Assembly: GCF_035270045.1 (NCBI RefSeq)
Contig: NZ_DATFIP010000054.1
Coordinates: 1-64,000, forward strand
Source of the DNA: Salibaculum sp035270045
GTDB lineage: Bacteria > Pseudomonadota > Alphaproteobacteria > Rhodobacterales > Rhodobacteraceae
Reading direction: 5' to 3'
DNA length: 64,000 nt
Part shown: piece by piece, positions 62,743-64,000 of the stretch
Position numbering within the stretch: the first letter of the stretch is position 1
Layout: each line of letters opens with the position of its first letter
The notes under the pieces: model-generated
The model's database searches: none
Told to the model about the DNA's origin: nothing
What the model saw: only the letters and a program-made list of their open reading frames with translations
Position numbers and translations under genes: made by a program

Positions 62743-63573
62743 ATGGATGATCTGCCCCCCCTGCGCGAGGTCATCGCGGCCCATGACCTGGCCCCGAAAA
62801 AGGCCATGGGGCAGAACTTCCTGCTCGACCTGAACCTGACGGCCCGGATCGCCAGGCAGGCCGGATCACTGGCCGATCACGACGTGCTGGAAATCGGCCC
62901 CGGCCCCGGTGGCCTGACACGGGGTTTGCTGGCCGAGGGCGCGCGCCGGGTGGTGGCGGTGGAAAAGGACAGCCGCTGCCTTCCCGCACTGGCGCAAATT
63001 GCCGAGCGATACCCCGGTCGTCTCGACGTGTTGAACGCCGACGCGCTTGACCTCGACACGGCCCGGCACCTGTCCGCGCCGGTGCGCGTGGCCGCGAACC
63101 TGCCCTACAACGTGGGCACCGAACTGCTGGTGCGATGGCTGACGCCGGCGGCTTGGCCGCCTTTCTGGGACAGCCTGACGCTGATGTTCCAGAAAGAAGT
63201 GGCCCAGCGGATCGTGGCCACGCCCGGCTCCAAGGCCTATGGGCGGCTGGCGATTCTGGCGCAGTGGCGCACGCAGGCACGGATTGTCATGGAACTGCCG
63301 CCGCAGGCCTTCACGCCGCCGCCCAAGGTGCACAGCGCTGTGGTGCATCTGACAGCCCTGCCAGCGCCGCGGTTCCCGGCCGATCCGAAGACACTGGAAA
63401 AGGTCGTCGCCAAGGCCTTCAACCAGCGCCGCAAGATGCTGCGCGCCGCGCTGAGGGGCTTGCGCCCGGACATCGAGGACCGGCTGATCGCCGCCGGGAT
63501 CGCACCCACCGAACGCGCCGAGCAGGTCGACGTGGAACGCTTCTGCGCCCTGGCGCGGGCGCTGGACACCTGA
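62743..63573 (+). CDS. rsmA: 16S rRNA dimethyladenosine transferase
   Basis: RsmA (KsgA) dimethylates two adjacent adenosines in the 3' end of 16S rRNA and checks 30S maturation. The protein (276 residues from 62743, or 282 from 62725) begins MDDLPPLREVIAAHDLAPKKAMGQNFLLD, has the SAM loop VLEIGPGPGGLTRGL and catalytic NLPYNVGTELL. AAGGA at 62728-62732 supports the downstream ATG. The gene is the last of the lpt/surA/pdxA/rsmA set. Confidence 0.95.
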   Translation: MDDLPPLREVIAAHDLAPKKAMGQNFLLDLNLTARIARQAGSLADHDVLEIGPGPGGLTRGLLAEGARRVVAVEKDSRCLPALAQIAERYPGRLDVLNADALDLDTARHLSAPVRVAANLPYNVGTELLVRWLTPAAWPPFWDSLTLMFQKEVAQRIVATPGSKAYGRLAILAQWRTQARIVMELPPQAFTPPPKVHSAVVHLTALPAPRFPADPKTLEKVVAKAFNQRRKMLRAALRGLRPDIEDRLIAAGIAPTERAEQVDVERFCALARALDT

Positions 63574-63678
63574 CTCGCGTCCGCTGAGCTCAGAAGCGAT
63601 CCGCGCCGCGGAAACCCCGGGCCCGGCAATCGACGTGGCGCGGCCGCAATTGACCACGCCAATCGCTTTCCCGCACTG

Positions 63679-63701
63679 GCCGAAATCTTGGGGATTTCGG
63701 C
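63679..63701. terminator. Hairpin next to the lpd stop codon
   Basis: GCCGAAATC (63679-63687) and GATTTCGGC (63693-63701) pair perfectly over 9 bp around TTGGG. It abuts the lpd stop codon (63702-63704) and ends 106 bp beyond rsmA. It is likely to end both convergent units; there is no T-run on the minus side. Confidence 0.55.
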
Positions 63702-64000
63702 TTACATGTGAATGACGCGATCGAAAGCGTCGAGGACGCTTTCGTGCATCATCTCGGACAAGGTCGGATGCGGGAAAACGGTGTTCATCAGGTCTTCTTC
63801 CGTGGTCTCCAACTGGCGGCCCACAACGTAGCCCTGTATCAACTCGGTCACCTCGGCCCCGACCATGTGGGCGCCCAGAAGCTCGCCCGTCTTCTCGTCG
63901 AAGATCGTCTTGACCAGGCCCTCGGGTTCGCCAAGTGCAATGGCCTTGCCATTGCCTATGAAGGGGAAGCGGCCGACCTTGATCTTGTATCCCTTTTCCT
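63702..64000 (-). CDS. lpd: Dihydrolipoamide dehydrogenase, C-terminal end only
   Basis: Only the last 99 residues are in the window; the frame runs off the right edge. They read KTIFDEKTGELLGAHMVGA and GRQLETTEEDLMNTVFPHPTLSEMMHESV, the interface domain of E3 with the catalytic H-P-T-L-S-E motif that pairs with the redox site. It closes a 2-oxoacid dehydrogenase unit. The TAA lies at 63702-63704. Another pyridine nucleotide-disulfide oxidoreductase is unlikely given the HPTLSE motif. Confidence 0.9.
   Translation of the reverse strand, partial: EKGYKIKVGRFPFIGNGKAIALGEPEGLVKTIFDEKTGELLGAHMVGAEVTELIQGYVVGRQLETTEEDLMNTVFPHPTLSEMMHESVLDAFDRVIHM

Overview
The window is high-GC DNA whose gene content and order fit an alphaproteobacterium of the Rhodobacteraceae (Roseobacter/Rhodobacter group). 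Indicators are the dgt-argS-SPOR-nagZ-scpA-scpB cluster, a DksA with a degenerate zinc finger, an Entner-Doudoroff edd-eda pair, TRAP transport, a phasin, and lipoproteins known mainly from this family. This assignment is inferred from protein character, not from rRNA; no rRNA or tRNA gene was seen. The sequence is densely coding, with many 1-14 bp gene overlaps, and reads as core chromosome. No prophage, IS element, CRISPR array or conjugative region was found.

Layout. 1-6.4 kb (minus): dgt, argS, a SPOR protein, nagZ, scpA and truncated scpB (nucleotide pools, translation, wall recycling, chromosome condensation). 6.4-10.3 kb (plus): erpA-like, xthA, a SulP anion transporter with a tandem Usp protein. 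10.3-11.9 kb (minus): dksA and an FAD monooxygenase. 12-17.3 kb (plus): MoxR ATPase, GNAT, DUF2927 lipoprotein, a 56-residue membrane protein, CoxE-like VWA protein, a small membrane protein and DedA. 17.3-20.4 kb: M48 peptidase, PIN protein with an RlmI-type methyltransferase, and a lipoprotein. 20.6-23.1 kb: edd-eda behind a perfect LacI-type palindrome. 23.4-26.8 kb (minus): DUF4440 protein, glnE and an 86-residue protein. 26.8-29.4 kb (plus): YbaK, DUF2852, RDD and bpt. 29.5-36.4 kb: a TakP-like TRAP transporter (minus) divergent from a Cache-domain histidine kinase and LuxR-type regulator. 36.5-38.8 kb: a LEA-like 11-mer repeat protein, infC with an AUA start, a duplicated infC tail and a phasin. 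39.3-43 kb: an SbcD/SbcC-like pair. 43.4-46.4 kb: a secreted VWA protein, a secreted hypothetical and a TauD-family dioxygenase. 46.9-51 kb: lytic transglycosylase, antiporter, ndk and an ABC-F protein. 51-51.7 kb: a cobalamin riboswitch on the minus strand leading a 100-residue protein of unknown function. 51.7-53.9 kb: MarC, an aspartic protease and a stress-like protein. 54-56 kb (minus): pepA-holC. 56.2-63.6 kb (plus): lptF-lptG-lptD-surA-pdxA-rsmA, an outer-membrane biogenesis operon. The end holds the C-terminus of lpd (minus).

The most notable points are the orphan cobalamin riboswitch with its RBS-masking hairpin and unknown target; infC, which has no AUG/GUG/UUG start option; the 61-bp partial copy of the infC 3' end; paired 19-bp palindromes before the DUF2852 gene; the oversized TRAP permeases with a sensor system next to them; and the 11-mer repeat protein.
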